Below are positions 59,301-64,000 of a stretch of DNA of 64,000 nucleotides, piece by piece. The DNA is taken from contig JAZGTN010000006.1 in NCBI GenBank assembly GCA_037783415.1, positions 5,518,001 through 5,582,000 on the forward strand, written 5' to 3'. Under the pieces are notes generated by a model that was not told where the DNA came from, made no database searches, and saw only the letters and a list, made by a program, of their open reading frames with translations. This stretch comes from Leptasterias polaris (Eukaryota > Echinodermata > Asteroidea > Forcipulatida > Asteriidae). Within the stretch, counting starts at the first letter, position 1, and each line of letters begins with the position of its first letter. The position numbers and the translations under genes were made by a program.

Positions 59301-62107
59301 GAAATGTTTCAAATTTCCTGAGAAATTTTAACTTGAATCCACAAACCCTAACCCCAGGTCTTTCTTTTTGACATTTTAATGAGTCCTTTAAACTGAAATG
59401 AATCCATTAACAGCTGGATGCTTCAAACAATAATCTGTCGTTGAGTCCACTCCCTGAAAACACAGAAAATTAAGAACTGAATATAAAACGAAAACCCTAA
59501 ATTGAACATATAATGCAATTGTGGTGTTGTAGCCGAGCGGTCAAGTGCACTGGATTTAAGCTCTGGTGTTTCTGAACAGCAGAGTGTGGGTTCGAGTCTT
59601 GGTCTTGGTCCTTAACCATTATTGCTTCGCCCTTCGGATGGGACGTAAAGCCGTAGGTCCTGTGTGTTGTGTAATGCACATAAAAGAACCTAGTTACACT
59701 TACATCGTATCACTAAGTTTGCCCTGGTGTTTCTGGCAGTGGCTGCTGAATGCGCCGCAGCACCTTGTAAACCCTTATAAGGTGCTACATAAATGAGTCT
59801 CATAATTTAAAAATCCCCCATACCTGTCCTAAATGTCTTCAAGCACCATGACTACCTTATTGGTAGATACGTGCCCTAAGCCTTCGGTATTGTTATTAAT
59901 ATACCAGTAGCTATTCGATTGAAACTAAAATGATAGTTCATTAATGAATATAAATACTGATGCAACAGAGCTTCCTCTGTCAGATGAAGTTTTTTTTTTA
60001 CTAGTTTCTGTATGTGTTGAATCCACCTTGTTTTGAAAGGCACCATTTATATCTTTTCACTGAGTGAACTATTTTTGTCAGGCACTAGAAATATTTCAAT
60101 GACATGAAATATTTTGAATTTATGTTCACTTTAGACCTGTCACTTGAGACATGACGGAGGCACTTGATGTTCAGTACACCTGGCATACCAGTGACAATTA
60201 TTCTGTAGACCCTGTAACATATTTCACATTTTGACTTCTTGAGGCGATAATGTGGTAAATTTGTAGAAATGTCTTCTTTAACTGCGACTAAATATCATCT
60301 GTGAATAAACATCCACAAAGAAAAAACTGTTGACGTCATTTGACAAATGTTACTGTGAAAACTTTCTGTTATGGAGAAATGAGTTTTGAAATTATCATTG
60401 AGTAACTCGGATTATCTCTAAAAGTCAGAAGCTAATGGACATGACCATTATTTGATAGGGGTGTTGGCTGTATATTCATTGAGATGTTGAGGGGTCATCC
60501 AGCATTCCCCGGAATGAAAGATTACAAAGATCAACTTGAGAGAATATTCAAGGTATGGCATTTACTTGTATCCAACTAAGTCTTACCTCAGCCATTTTGT
60601 TTTGCTGTCCTCTTGTGGTGATATTTTTCTTACTTTAGACTGTTTTCCGATTTTTTTTTCTGGTCTTGGAAAAATCAGAAAATTTGTTATTAGTAAGGCA
60701 TGAAAAGTCTATTAAAGCCTACACCTTGTATACATGTAGGTGAGTCCTTGTTCTTAATAAAAAATGATCCTTCTTTTTATCAAGGACCAAATATCATGCC
60801 CTGTGGTACACATTTTAATCCAATGTTTATTGTAAAATAATTGAATTGTTTTAGGGTTTTGTTTTTCCCAAGCTTGTTCATGAGTTATTGCAATAGATTT
60901 CTTGTTTTACTTGGACACAATAAGTTTTCCTAGCTATTTCAGCTTCATGAAAATTCAATATGAAATGTAACTGAATGTAACTGAAATGTAACTGAAAAAA
61001 CTGAAGATTTTTAGATTTTATGTTTTTTTTATTTATTTAAAGACAAAATGCAGGATTGGTAATTTTTGTTAAATAATCGGTTAACTTCAATCTGAGGAAG
61101 AAAAAAACCCCAGTGAAAACACTGATTTATTGCACATACCAGTAACAATCCTCCAGAAAAAACAGTTCCGTTTGAAATACATGCACCGTCAAGGAAATGG
61201 AATTGAAGACCTCACAAATTACCTTTAATTGTTTTCATTTCTGAAGTAGAAAAATGCCAACCAAAAACGTAAAAAAATATTTTTGAAAAATAAGTAAATG
61301 TTTGTTGTTTTCACTCGAGTGTGAAATTAATTCACTCTTCCAACGTACAATTATTTACTTTCATTTTAATTCATGGAGCTGTTTGTATTACTTTAAAAAA
61401 GTCACTTAAAAAAACAAACTTCTTTGCATGTTTCTGAAATGTTTTAAAAGTAAGAAAATAACACCTATTTTTATTTGACTTTGAAGATTGAACTGATTTC
61501 GTTCTCGTTTTCACCAGATTTTAGGAACCCCAACAGAGTCAAATTGGCCAGGTGTAACGAGACTACCAAACTATAAGACAGGTTAGTTGAAGTTTTTTTC
61601 TTATAGGAACTGAAATATATAATCGGATACTTCCTGTAGCTCACCTCCTGTGGAGGAAGTTTAAGTTTTATTTCAACATATGGAAAGAGAAAGTCAGTCC
61701 CTGTTTCAAAATGTTGCCCCATAACTTCTAAAAAAAACAAGTGATAACCAAAAGTACACAATCAGATATGGAATCAAATGTTTAGTCTTAACTCTGCAGC
61801 ATAATGATCGTTACCGAACAGTTTTGGAGGAACTACAAACCAAATCAAACTTGATAAAGTTTACATGTTGACTCAAAACTCACCGCCCAATTACTGCAGT
61901 TACAAAAATAAATTTCATTGCTTCCTCAATTGCAGTGTTGCAATAACTTACAGTAAACAACCAAGAATGTTTGTTTTGTGGAGCCGTTTCTATCACTTTA
62001 ACATTGACAGCAATTTTGTAACTTCATTTGACTATTTTTGTCTGATTTCTTTTTACAGTAGTGACTAAAGTTTATCCGCCCAAATTCCTCTGTGAAGTAG
62101 TACCGAG
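15796..62107 (+). CDS. CDK14: CDK14-like PFTAIRE cyclin-dependent kinase, ten coding exons, 3' end missing
   Basis: Joining 15796-15876, 22016-22062, 40229-40477, 55273-55364, 56044-56218, 58207-58393, 59034-59154, 60459-60552, 61518-61581 and 62059-62107 gives 1159 nt. That is one open frame of 385 codons with GT/AG at every internal junction and compatible phases throughout. The core shows [46 protein letters not shown] and DIWGVGCIF. Known for the family: PFTAIRE kinases bind cyclin Y at the plasma membrane and act in Wnt co-receptor phosphorylation. The residue matching CDK2 Thr160 is Ser (YSHEVV), as in PFTAIRE/PCTAIRE kinases. Wording such as FPGMKD..DQLERIF is closer to vertebrate CDK14 than CDK15, but a single ancestral CDK14/15 gene is equally possible. 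About 80 C-terminal residues and the 5' UTR are not in the model. Confidence 0.92.
16304..16818. mobile_element. 515-bp TIR element with GC-rich interior
   Basis: The termini are exact 19-bp inverted repeats (tagccgtgttcgcattgga at the left). Each ends in TA, which fits a TA target duplication. The interior is unlike the neighbourhood: GC-rich, with repeated ggttaa/ttaacc words and a cacgtg E-box at 16552. No transposase frame is present, so it is non-autonomous. Confidence 0.85.
16928..16972. mobile_element. MITE-1 right-end fragment
   Basis: Carries aatcaaacggttccaaaa and ends in atactttccctttaa, the right terminus of the family. Confidence 0.75.
18080..18150 (-). ncRNA. tRNA-like sequence, left arm of TPAL copy A
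   Basis: Contains intact pol III type 2 promoter words: A box at 18131-18142 and B box at 18087-18098, read on the minus strand. Acceptor and T stems pair poorly, and position 33 of the anticodon loop is not U in my alignment. I therefore treat it as a tRNA-derived SINE head rather than a working tRNA. Confidence 0.7.
18336..18408 (+). ncRNA. tRNA-like sequence, right arm of TPAL copy A
   Basis: Mirror image of 18080-18150, with A box at 18344-18355 and B box at 18388-18399. The same imperfect stems argue against a functional tRNA. Confidence 0.7.
18812..18911 (+). repeat. SINE 3' end with (ATT)n tail
   Basis: ttgaagcgccttgagcgtc, then gagcgctatataagaa and an att microsatellite. The same tail motif ends the elements at 40790 and 51850. 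Confidence 0.8.
19774..19811 (+). promoter_or_regulatory. Histone-type mRNA 3' stem-loop plus purine-rich downstream element
   Basis: 19774-19789 reads ggctcttttcagagcc: a perfect 6-bp stem and a tttc loop, the classical replication-dependent histone 3' end stem-loop. A purine-rich caaaagaga follows at about 19802, where the U7-binding downstream element should lie. No histone coding sequence is upstream, so it is an orphan motif, probably carried by a repeat. Confidence 0.7.
20794..21245. repeat. 155-bp tandem repeat, about 2.7 copies
   Basis: Units start atatcactgatgg at 20794, 20949 and 21104. The second and third are nearly identical over aaagtgataaagaaaagggt and ccttgtcctaaattatcatg. 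The last copy is truncated after ttcttcctg. Confidence 0.94.
22016..22062 (+). CDS. CDK14: CDK14-like N-terminal mini-exon
   Basis: This 47-nt exon lies between a clean acceptor (cacttctttcacag) and a strong donor (GAG|gtaagt). It begins with two bases that complete TCT (Ser) from the preceding exon and reads [15 protein letters not shown], ending in phase 0. SKDNTITEE aligns loosely with the KKDDTTFDE stretch that follows the basic N-terminus in vertebrate CDK14. Size, phases and both splice sites agree with its neighbours. Support rests on this fit, because the peptide is too short for a domain call. Confidence 0.72.
22678..22836. repeat. Dispersed repeat 'ccctttcacactaga', copy 1
   Basis: Shares ttcacacttgaattgcaaac-type wording, ccctggcaaa.tcc.gg, aatagccctt and gctacccctg with 57205-57445. 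TPAL copy B follows directly at 22837. Confidence 0.7.
22837..22989. mobile_element. TPAL copy B, left arm internally deleted
   Basis: Starts ctgactgggtaaattt, then ttgaacaaagaaaaatg. The left tRNA-like body is missing. The G-rich spacer (cacccccgaacaaagg) and a right arm with A box (tagctcagttgg) and B box (ggttcaaatc) follow, with the end cut off. Confidence 0.8.
23437..23815. mobile_element. TIR element 'CAGGGCTC', copy 1
   Basis: Ends are cagggctcc and ggagccctg. The interior shares cttgtgtttttc/ctcgtgtttttc and gagctacaagccct wording with 26225-26642 and 31095-31415. It is inserted in a MITE-4 remnant (tgcctgccaggaagtgcact at its left). Confidence 0.75.
23949..24124. mobile_element. MITE-3, inverted copy
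   Basis: gctgcttaagcacaaa .. ataagattaccctccaaaat .. tatcctgctcatttt .. ttgttaagcaatattttct is the reverse of the copy at 8816-9011. Confidence 0.8.
25124..25459 (-). mobile_element. MITE-1, inverted copy
   Basis: Reverse of the family order: aaaggcaaagtt, ggtttttggaactg, cgcgggaagaataatc, cacaatctgagaagcgt, cgaaagctgctgtacttct, accctccctttcaa. Confidence 0.8.
25859..26015. repeat. 79-bp tandem duplication
   Basis: atattctgattca.tgcgtac .. tgctgatttactctagaac .. cctgcatttaggtaacaa occurs twice, starting at 25859 and 25938. Confidence 0.93.
26225..26642. mobile_element. TIR element 'CAGGGCTC', full-length copy (418 bp)
   Basis: Termini cagggctcgaattt and aaattcgagccctg are perfect inverted repeats. 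cattaca lies at 26220-26226 and again at 26643-26649, consistent with a 5-7 bp target duplication that overlaps the terminal CA. No transposase frame. Confidence 0.85.
26902..27066 (+). repeat. Dispersed repeat 'GGTGTCCAAAT', copy 1
   Basis: aggttttagccaggatttgg, gggtgtccaaattgttcact and cgtccaaaagacacccagac-type blocks recur inverted at 54686-54830. Confidence 0.75.
28277..28292 (-). promoter_or_regulatory. Second histone-type stem-loop sequence, minus strand
   Basis: The same 16-mer as at 19774, on the opposite strand, followed (minus strand) by accaac as in histone messages. No purine-rich downstream element is visible and no histone frame lies nearby. Confidence 0.6.
28337..28551. mobile_element. 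215-bp hAT-like MITE packed with poly-G/poly-C tracts
   Basis: Starts cagtggcataaccaga and ends tctgattacaccactg (imperfect TIRs). It is flanked by ctggccaa (28329-28336) and ctggccac (28552-28559), an 8-bp duplication typical of hAT transposons. The interior holds G runs near 28366 and 28449 and a 26-C run at 28508. Confidence 0.85.
28782..28814. repeat. Perfect 15-bp stem hairpin
   Basis: catagagaaaggacc (28782-28796), a 3-base loop, then its exact reverse complement (28800-28814). Confidence 0.9.
29100..29428. mobile_element. MITE-4, inverted near-complete copy
   Basis: Begins tatagaccatgtgacctgtt and ends ttatatatggtctata. The gtttacaaaagag end and the cctggactttctggtaggca block match the reverse of 33620-33955. 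Confidence 0.8.
29580..29737. repeat. 79-bp tandem duplication
   Basis: ccatatgcaatca.gagtc .. aagaattcaaaagtttgatg .. cacttccccacaaaactgta starts at 29580 and again at 29659, almost identical. Confidence 0.95.
31095..31415. mobile_element. TIR element 'CAGGGCTC', degenerate copy
   Basis: Starts cagggctccaattttacac and carries cttgtgtttttcaattgag as in 26225-26642. The right end has decayed to tcgaactctg. Confidence 0.7.
32066..32505. mobile_element. tRNA-like family 2, head-to-head inverted pair
   Basis: Left arm (minus, about 32066-32240) and right arm (plus, about 32310-32505) carry the same blocks in mirror order: acacatcggtgtatgggta, ttcacaggactc, the B box (ggttcgaatccca / ggttcaaatccca), ctagtggtaagacatctgct / gtagtggtaaggcatctgct, and ggattcgaactgcc near the centre. 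Both tRNA-like 5' ends face the centre, as in TPAL, but the sequence family is different. Confidence 0.82.
33436..34160 (-). mobile_element. MITE-1 (inverted) with MITE-4 inserted inside
   Basis: 33436-33610 (to attggaatagacca) and 33956-34160 (cacaatctgaaaaac .. accttccctttaa) are the two parts of one MITE-1. Between them sits an intact MITE-4 (33611-33955) with ends tagaccatgttac and gtcacatggtcta. Confidence 0.85.
37540..37891. repeat. Repeat related to MITE-2 and to 55435-55770, abutting MITE-1
   Basis: gtcaaagaccggtgtccgca, atgttttaaaagtagaagat and aatccacacaaatatgcc recall MITE-2. Wording such as agtgaaaaacccct and cttaccaatgtttt(a)aagg is shared with 55435-55770 and 49445-49740. Boundaries are unclear. 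Confidence 0.5.
37892..38255 (+). mobile_element. TTAA-bounded MITE-1, 364 bp
   Basis: ttaaagggtctgtatacat at the left and catactttgcctttaa at the right, with all family landmarks in order (cgaaag-type block, gaatctgagaaacgtttctg, gctccggc, ggttccaaaaacc). Confidence 0.85.
39706..40096. mobile_element. Near-perfect palindromic MITE-2, TTAA-bounded
   Basis: Both arms read inward from ttaaagggacacgttgcctt through ggatcgggcgag, gtagaatataatgatccac and catatttgtgtgg-type blocks to a centre at about 39900. There, ttgtggagtcaa meets its reverse complement. The 391-bp element could fold as a single hairpin. TTAA at both ends suggests a piggyBac-type target (inference). It ends 132 bp before the 40229 exon. 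Confidence 0.92.
40229..40477 (+). CDS. CDK14: CDK14-like linker exon before the kinase core
   Basis: The exon is 249 nt (83 codons), phase 0 at both ends, with acceptor gcctttaaacag and donor TCG|gtgagt. It reads from [18 protein letters not shown] through [12 protein letters not shown] to [10 protein letters not shown]. It is Ser/Arg/Asp-rich and low in hydrophobic clusters, so it is probably disordered. It matches in position the variable linker before SPKFGK in vertebrate CDK14. RRFRSAND and RRRPVS are basophilic-kinase-like sites (inference). It joins in frame to [11 protein letters not shown] of the next exon. A 391-bp palindromic MITE ends 132 bp upstream and a SINE starts about 40 bp downstream, so this exon sits in a narrow island between two mobile elements. 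Confidence 0.82.
40521..40790 (+). repeat. SINE with (ATT)n tail, tRNA head missing
   Basis: ttgtgtccttgagcaagaca, then cagcccgggctgtatactcc and aatgcgctatataagaacta, ending in attattattatta. It lies about 40 bp after the donor of the 40229 exon. Confidence 0.82.
40789..41036 (+). mobile_element. MITE-1, partial
   Basis: cctttggtaattactcc .. agcgtttctcagattg .. attacggattattcttcct; the right quarter is missing. It begins exactly at the SINE tail. Confidence 0.75.
42080..42250. mobile_element. 171-bp TIR element 'AGACCTTATGCAT'
   Basis: agaccttatgcat starts the element and atgcataaggtct ends it; the inverted match extends with gaps to about 24 bp. The interior is GC-rich (gtgcgccgcgcgt, aagatggcggctgg). 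No frame. Confidence 0.8.
44681..45196 (-). pseudogene. Minus-strand open repeat array with one stop; origin unknown
   Basis: Reading the minus strand from 45196, a single frame stays open to 44681 except for one TAA at 44975-44977. Repeat landmarks fall in that frame: [25 protein letters not shown] and [13 protein letters not shown], each followed by ..HWNF..QLET or ..[12 protein letters not shown] wording. The gagtcaccc motif recurs at 114- and 144-bp spacing, both multiples of three. I do not recognise the protein. It may be a decayed exon of a repetitive, acidic, perhaps helical protein, or a non-coding satellite with fortuitous frame. Confidence 0.4.
45235..45586 (-). repeat. SINE-like element, tRNA-Ser/Leu-type head
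   Basis: On the minus strand it opens with gtcgtggacgagcgg (A box region) and ggttcgaatcccgg (B box), then a body shared with 365-757. It begins 39 bp beyond the open repeat at 44681-45196. Confidence 0.85.
47352..47553. mobile_element. TPAL copy C, left arm shortened
   Basis: Starts ctgaccggataaattttg .. ttgaataaagaaattc and gagcgggatttgaacctgcg (minus B box). A short spacer follows, then the right arm tagctcatttggttgagtgc .. ggtcacaggctcaaa .. ttgtctttgtttaaacccca. It is followed by an (ATTT)n stretch. Confidence 0.82.
47912..48907. repeat. 146-bp tandem array, about 6.8 copies
   Basis: ctgggttacatcaggcagtg recurs at 48071, 48217, 48363, 48509, 48655 and 48801, exactly 146 bp apart. The first copy (from 47912) is divergent and has an internal 19-bp duplication (ggcagactcgtagcatgaa). 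The middle copies differ by single bases (for example cccatctc to cctatctc, gatgaactt to gattaactt). Confidence 0.97.
50055..50226. mobile_element. MITE-3 copy
   Basis: gagcccaacttcctagagat .. gtgacatggtagtttggctg .. gcttaagcagctctatgaaa and ttgggccc. Confidence 0.85.
50292..50402 (+). mobile_element. TPAL right arm alone (copy E)
   Basis: ccgcaaacatagggctag, A box aactcagttgg (one change), B box ggttcaaatccc at 50355-50366, then gtctttgttcaaccccaaat. Confidence 0.85.
51430..51850 (+). repeat. Full-length tRNA-headed SINE (421 bp)
   Basis: Head gtcgtggccgagcgga .. gggttcgaatcccagt (A and B boxes), a body with cttcgtccttcggatgggac and aagccgtaggtcctgtgtgt, and a 3' end aaagcgctatataagaactg with a (TTA)n tail. 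This is the classic layout of a tRNA-derived SINE mobilised by a LINE. The copy at 59521 shares the head and body. Confidence 0.92.
52074..52350. mobile_element. TPAL copy D: head-to-head tRNA-like pair
   Basis: Left arm (minus): gatttgaacc at 52141 and ccaactgagcta at 52183-52194. The spacer has gggg-rich ttcaggggttggggtgg. Right arm (plus): acctcagttggtag, ttcaaatcccactctag, ttgttcaaccccaaac. Arms are more diverged than in copy A, so this is an older copy of the same design. Confidence 0.88.
52449..52600. mobile_element. 152-bp foldback element
   Basis: Outer arms atagactgtgcaagtcttgc and gcgacacttgcacagtctat are inverted copies, and pairing continues inward through cgtattctaacatt / aatgtttgaatacg. 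No coding capacity. Confidence 0.75.
54264..54290. repeat. Perfect 12-bp GC-rich hairpin
   Basis: ggcaacgacggc, a 3-base att loop, then the exact reverse complement. Confidence 0.9.
54686..54830 (-). repeat. Dispersed repeat 'GGTGTCCAAAT', copy 2 (inverted)
   Basis: gtgtctgggtgtcttttgga, tctgtcatttacat and ccttttaccaaatcatggct are the reverse of blocks at 26902-27066. Confidence 0.75.
55273..55364 (+). CDS. CDK14: CDK14-like kinase exon: glycine-rich loop
   Basis: The exon is 92 nt, with acceptor ttcttgttttgcag and donor AG|gtaggc. It starts in phase 0 and leaves two bases. It reads [20 protein letters not shown] then [18 protein letters not shown] is the ATP-binding glycine loop, with Ser-Tyr at the positions of CDK2 Thr14/Tyr15, the inhibitory phosphorylation sites in CDKs. 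FGK..TY.K is the usual lead-in to PFTAIRE and PCTAIRE kinase domains. Confidence 0.93.
56044..56218 (+). CDS. CDK14: CDK14-like kinase exon: VALK lysine and PFTAIRE helix
   Basis: The exon is 175 nt, with acceptor ttctccttcag and donor GTG|gtgagt. It completes a split Ser codon and ends in phase 0. It contains VALKEIRL with the ATP-anchoring lysine, then [14 protein letters not shown], the family-defining PFTAIRE helix with the salt-bridge glutamate. [14 protein letters not shown] and TLTFVIEYV follow, the latter entering the hinge. This is the strongest single piece of evidence for the gene call. A 50-bp fragment of the TPAL repeat begins only about 35 bp past the donor. Confidence 0.96.
56253..56355. 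repeat. TPAL end fragment followed by (TTTA)n
   Basis: gggaaactgactgggtacaa .. gcgaacaaagaacaattg is the left terminus of TPAL, then about 12 tttat units. It starts about 35 bp after the PFTAIRE exon donor. Confidence 0.75.
56360..58206 (+). other. Rest of the intron after the PFTAIRE exon
   Basis: Contains a dispersed repeat at 57205-57445 (ttacacttgaattgctaacc .. aatagccctt .. gctacccctg) and a MITE-3 end remnant at about 57551-57568 (catgaaattgggccc). Otherwise no signal is seen. Confidence 0.6.
58207..58393 (+). CDS. CDK14: CDK14-like kinase exon: hinge, catalytic loop, DFG
   Basis: The exon is 187 nt, with acceptor ctatcctccag and donor TTCG|gtaagg. It reads [20 protein letters not shown], then [20 protein letters not shown], then [12 protein letters not shown], and ends in KLADF plus the first base of Gly. 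HRD, the Lys and Asn of the catalytic loop, and the metal-binding Asp are all present, so the kinase should be active. CDKs normally have Leu where this has Met (HRDMKPQN); Met also occurs there in the MAK/ICK kinases. HPGGL..HNV is characteristic of CDK14/15. Confidence 0.96.
58555..58680 (-). mobile_element. TPAL left arm, B box deleted (copy F)
   Basis: ttagagcgggatta, then accaactgagctgtctagca and ctatgttggcattctcccta. The stretch that holds the B box in copy A is missing, so a pol III promoter is unlikely to work here. Confidence 0.75.
59034..59154 (+). CDS. CDK14: CDK14-like kinase exon: activation segment
   Basis: The exon is 121 nt, with acceptor tgtttag and donor TG|gtgagc. It completes the DFG glycine and reads [18 protein letters not shown], then [20 protein letters not shown], and DI before a split Trp. 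[11 protein letters not shown] is the substrate-site P+1 loop of CDKs. Ser stands at the usual activating Thr position, as in other PFTAIRE kinases. Those kinases are thought to need cyclin Y rather than T-loop phosphorylation (family knowledge). Confidence 0.95.
59521..59805 (+). repeat. tRNA-headed SINE, 3' tail lost
   Basis: gttgtagccgagcggtcaag, gggttcgagtcttggt (B box with changes), cttcggatgggacgtaaagc and agccgtaggtcctgtgtgtt, as in the full-length copy at 51430. Confidence 0.88.
60459..60552 (+). CDS. CDK14: CDK14-like kinase exon: F-helix and CMGC insert start
   Basis: The exon is 94 nt, with acceptor atttgatag and donor AAG|gtatgg. It completes the split Trp and reads [19 protein letters not shown] then [20 protein letters not shown] is the conserved F-helix of CDKs. 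FPGMKD..DQLERIF matches vertebrate CDK14 better than CDK15 wording (FPG..N..EQLEKI), which is the main reason for the CDK14 symbol. The acceptor lacks a strong polypyrimidine tract, but the frame leaves no better choice. Confidence 0.92.
61518..61581 (+). CDS. CDK14: CDK14-like kinase exon: LGTP segment
   Basis: The exon is 64 nt, with acceptor cgttttcaccag and donor ACAG|gttagt. It starts in phase 0 and reads [20 protein letters not shown] plus T. LGTP.E..WPGV is the CMGC-specific loop, and LPNY corresponds to LPHF or LPNY in vertebrate CDK14 and CDK15. Confidence 0.92.
62059..62107 (+). CDS. CDK14: CDK14-like kinase exon, last one found in window
   Basis: The exon is 49 nt, with acceptor tttctttttacag and donor CGAG|gtaaga. 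It is framed by the neighbouring exon and reads [16 protein letters not shown] plus a split Arg. It sits where CDK14 has the variable ERFTLYSSKNLRQAW segment. Similarity is weak, so the call rests on splice sites, phase and position. The remaining kinase C-lobe (the DLASKLL and SAQEAL regions) is not visible before 64000. Confidence 0.75.
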
Positions 62108-64000
62108 GTAAGATTTACAAAAAATGTTGCATTTGCACTTTTTAAAATGTAATGAGCACTTTGTACTCGGTGCTTTCCAAGTCCAGTGGGGGAAAATTCC
62201 ACAGGCTACTCCGGTGGGATTTGAACCTCCGCATTCTAGAGTAGATGTGTTATCCGCAATGCAATTACAGCATCAATGAAATGAAAGCAAGGTAACTTTA
62301 AACCTTTCACCAAAAAAACATTCCTAAGATTCTCTTAAAAAGGCAGATAGCAATAGAAGTTTATTTTTAGCAAATCTTCAGGGGAACTTTTGGTGTTCTC
62401 TGACCAGAGGAAGTGAGACATCCTGTAGAGATTGGAGATGCCTTGAATGGGAATTTCCAGTCAGGTATTTAGTTGTTTTTGTACAGGAAAGGGAAGTTTA
62501 CAGCGGAAACTTGGAGAGTGGTTAGAGGTTCAATGTGAAGGTTGGAGTCAAGTTTAAAAAAAAAATAATGTATTTTTTAAAATGCAAAAAAGAAGTTCAT
62601 ACCTTTGCAGACCTGTTTTGGCGATGAAGTGGGAATAGAACTGTCATAACTTAAAAGACGTTACTTTTGCATCAATCTTAAAGCTGAAAATTTTGAAAAA
62701 TTACACAGATTCATTATTATGTTTCAAAGTATTGTAGTTGGTAAACTTGTACTGGTACTGGACTGGTACCAGTCCAGTAAGCCTCAGAAATTGTTGTCAT
62801 AAACATCAACAGCTGTTATAAATTATTCTTGAGGAATCCAGCGACCAAATATGAAGTTTAGTTTACAATTTTTCAGCACAAATTTCAAAATTGTTCAATG
62901 GTTTCCGATTTATTTATTTTTCTTCTCAAAAATGTGAACACTTGGCAAATGAAACCATTAACATTTAATCTCGCTTTGTTTATTTCTTAACTGAGACATA
63001 ATTGGTGTCTAATAAAAATAAGACTAAAAATGAAATCCCCAAACTTCACCTTACCCACACTTGTTTGAAGTCAGTGATTGAATTCTTTTCACACAAGAAA
63101 GGGTTTTTTAATTTGAAAAAATGGAAAAGTATTATTTATAGTTAATATCATAACAACTTGTAAGTTTTCCCACCGCCATTTTCAACTTCTAATTTTTACA
63201 TTCGCACATTATTTTGTTGAAGGCCATTGACCCTGAAGGTATGCCACCATTTCCCCTGAAAACAAACTTGCCCTCTTTCTCACTTGTTTTTTTCAGACCT
63301 CATACTCTGTTGGTGTGAAACCACAAACCAGATAACACCAGATCTAAGTATCTGGTTTTAACCTATCCTGCTGTTTGAAATGTAAAACAATAGTACTGTC
63401 ACCGAAGCCCAACACCCCCCCCCCCCCCCCCCACTCCAGGAAATCAAACCACAACCTAGATTTCACCTTACATACATTATTAGAGTAATCAATTAAAGTC
63501 CAGACCTGATACTTGGTTCCTTAGAAAGGGTGAGGCAGCTTTTCCTCAGTAAAGGGCACCTTTATGACAGGAATTAACCCTTCTATACTGGACTACTTTA
63601 TAGGGGCACCAAGGCATTGACCATAGACGCAATTGCCTCGGTTGTCTCTGGCAGTTAGAGGCATGAAAGCAATTAGGTTCAGAAAGTTTGTTCAACAGTT
63701 TATTTCTTACAAACTGCTGATGAATTTAAAGTTCACCACCACTTTTTGAGATCTGGTATAAATATTTATACAAATGCTAAATGCATTAGATGTGGAAATT
63801 GGGCCTGTAGTGTTTGAGGTACAGGAAGTCCTGGGGATCAGATTTCACAATACAGGGCTGTTGTCCTTGAGCTTTTGAGGACACCTATGGCTTGATTAGC
63901 TGCACGTGCAGGAATCTTTGACAAATCATGACAGATCAATGGGAAGTACAGGTACTTCCGGAGGAGTGGGCAAACTGGCGTGTTTAGAAGAAAATGATAA
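62108..64000 (+). other. Start of the next intron or 3' flank; no further exon found
   Basis: No open stretch matches the expected DLASKLL or SAQEAL-like C-lobe. Notable items are a 22-bp perfect palindrome at 62757-62778 and a 19-C tract at 63414-63432. Confidence 0.55.
62155..62265 (-). repeat. tRNA-like family 2, degenerate arm
   Basis: ctactccggtgggatttgaacc and gcattctagagtagatgtgt with ccacagg correspond to the minus arm of family 2 at 32066-32240. Confidence 0.6.

Noticed and set aside
63297..63330. Possible next kinase exon after the tttttttcag at 63296.
   Set aside because: In the required phase it hits a stop after about seven residues, and nothing resembles the kinase C-lobe.
1..64000. 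Reverse transcriptase, transposase, integrase or viral genes.
   Set aside because: No open frame carries a recognisable motif of these families; all elements seen are non-autonomous.

Overview
This is a nuclear window from an animal genome, AT-rich and full of introns and repeats. The only gene I can support is a multi-exon protein kinase on the + strand. Its kinase core carries the PFTAIRE cyclin-dependent kinase signature, so I call it CDK14-like (PFTAIRE family, CDK14/CDK15). The organism is probably a marine deuterostome, most likely an echinoderm and perhaps a sea star. That is inferred from the repeats: tRNA-headed SINEs with a (ATT)n tail, abundant small palindromic MITEs, and frequent acatgta-type words. 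No sequence here proves the species.

Gene layout: ten coding exons run from 15796 to 62107 with mutually consistent splice phases. Two short N-terminal exons (15796-15876, 22016-22062) and a larger linker exon (40229-40477) sit in introns of about 6, 18 and 15 kb. Seven kinase-core exons (55273-62107) are packed into 7 kb. They encode, in order, the glycine loop, the VALK lysine, PFTAIRE, the HRD catalytic loop, DFG, the T-loop and the DIWGVGCIF helix. The true 5' end and the last 80 or so residues lie outside the window, or were not found in it.

Everything else is intron or flanking DNA made largely of non-autonomous elements. These are: (i) a family I call TPAL, in which two tRNA-like arms with A and B boxes stand head to head (18025-18438, 47352-47553, 52074-52350, plus fragments); (ii) a second, unrelated tRNA-like family with the same head-to-head layout (32066-32505); (iii) tRNA-Ser/Leu-like headed SINEs (365-757, 45235-45586, 51430-51850, 59521-59805); (iv) several TIR/MITE families, two of them bounded by TTAA; (v) tandem repeats with units of 146, 155, 79, 32, 23 and 16 bp; and (vi) many poly-G or poly-C tracts.

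The most interesting signals are the head-to-head tRNA palindrome family, an orphan histone-type 3' stem-loop with a purine-rich downstream element inside a repeat (19774-19811), a minus-strand repeat whose copies keep one reading frame (44681-45196), and a homogeneous 146-bp tandem array (47912-48907). I saw no bacterial genes, CRISPR array, rRNA, canonical tRNA gene, reverse transcriptase or transposase.
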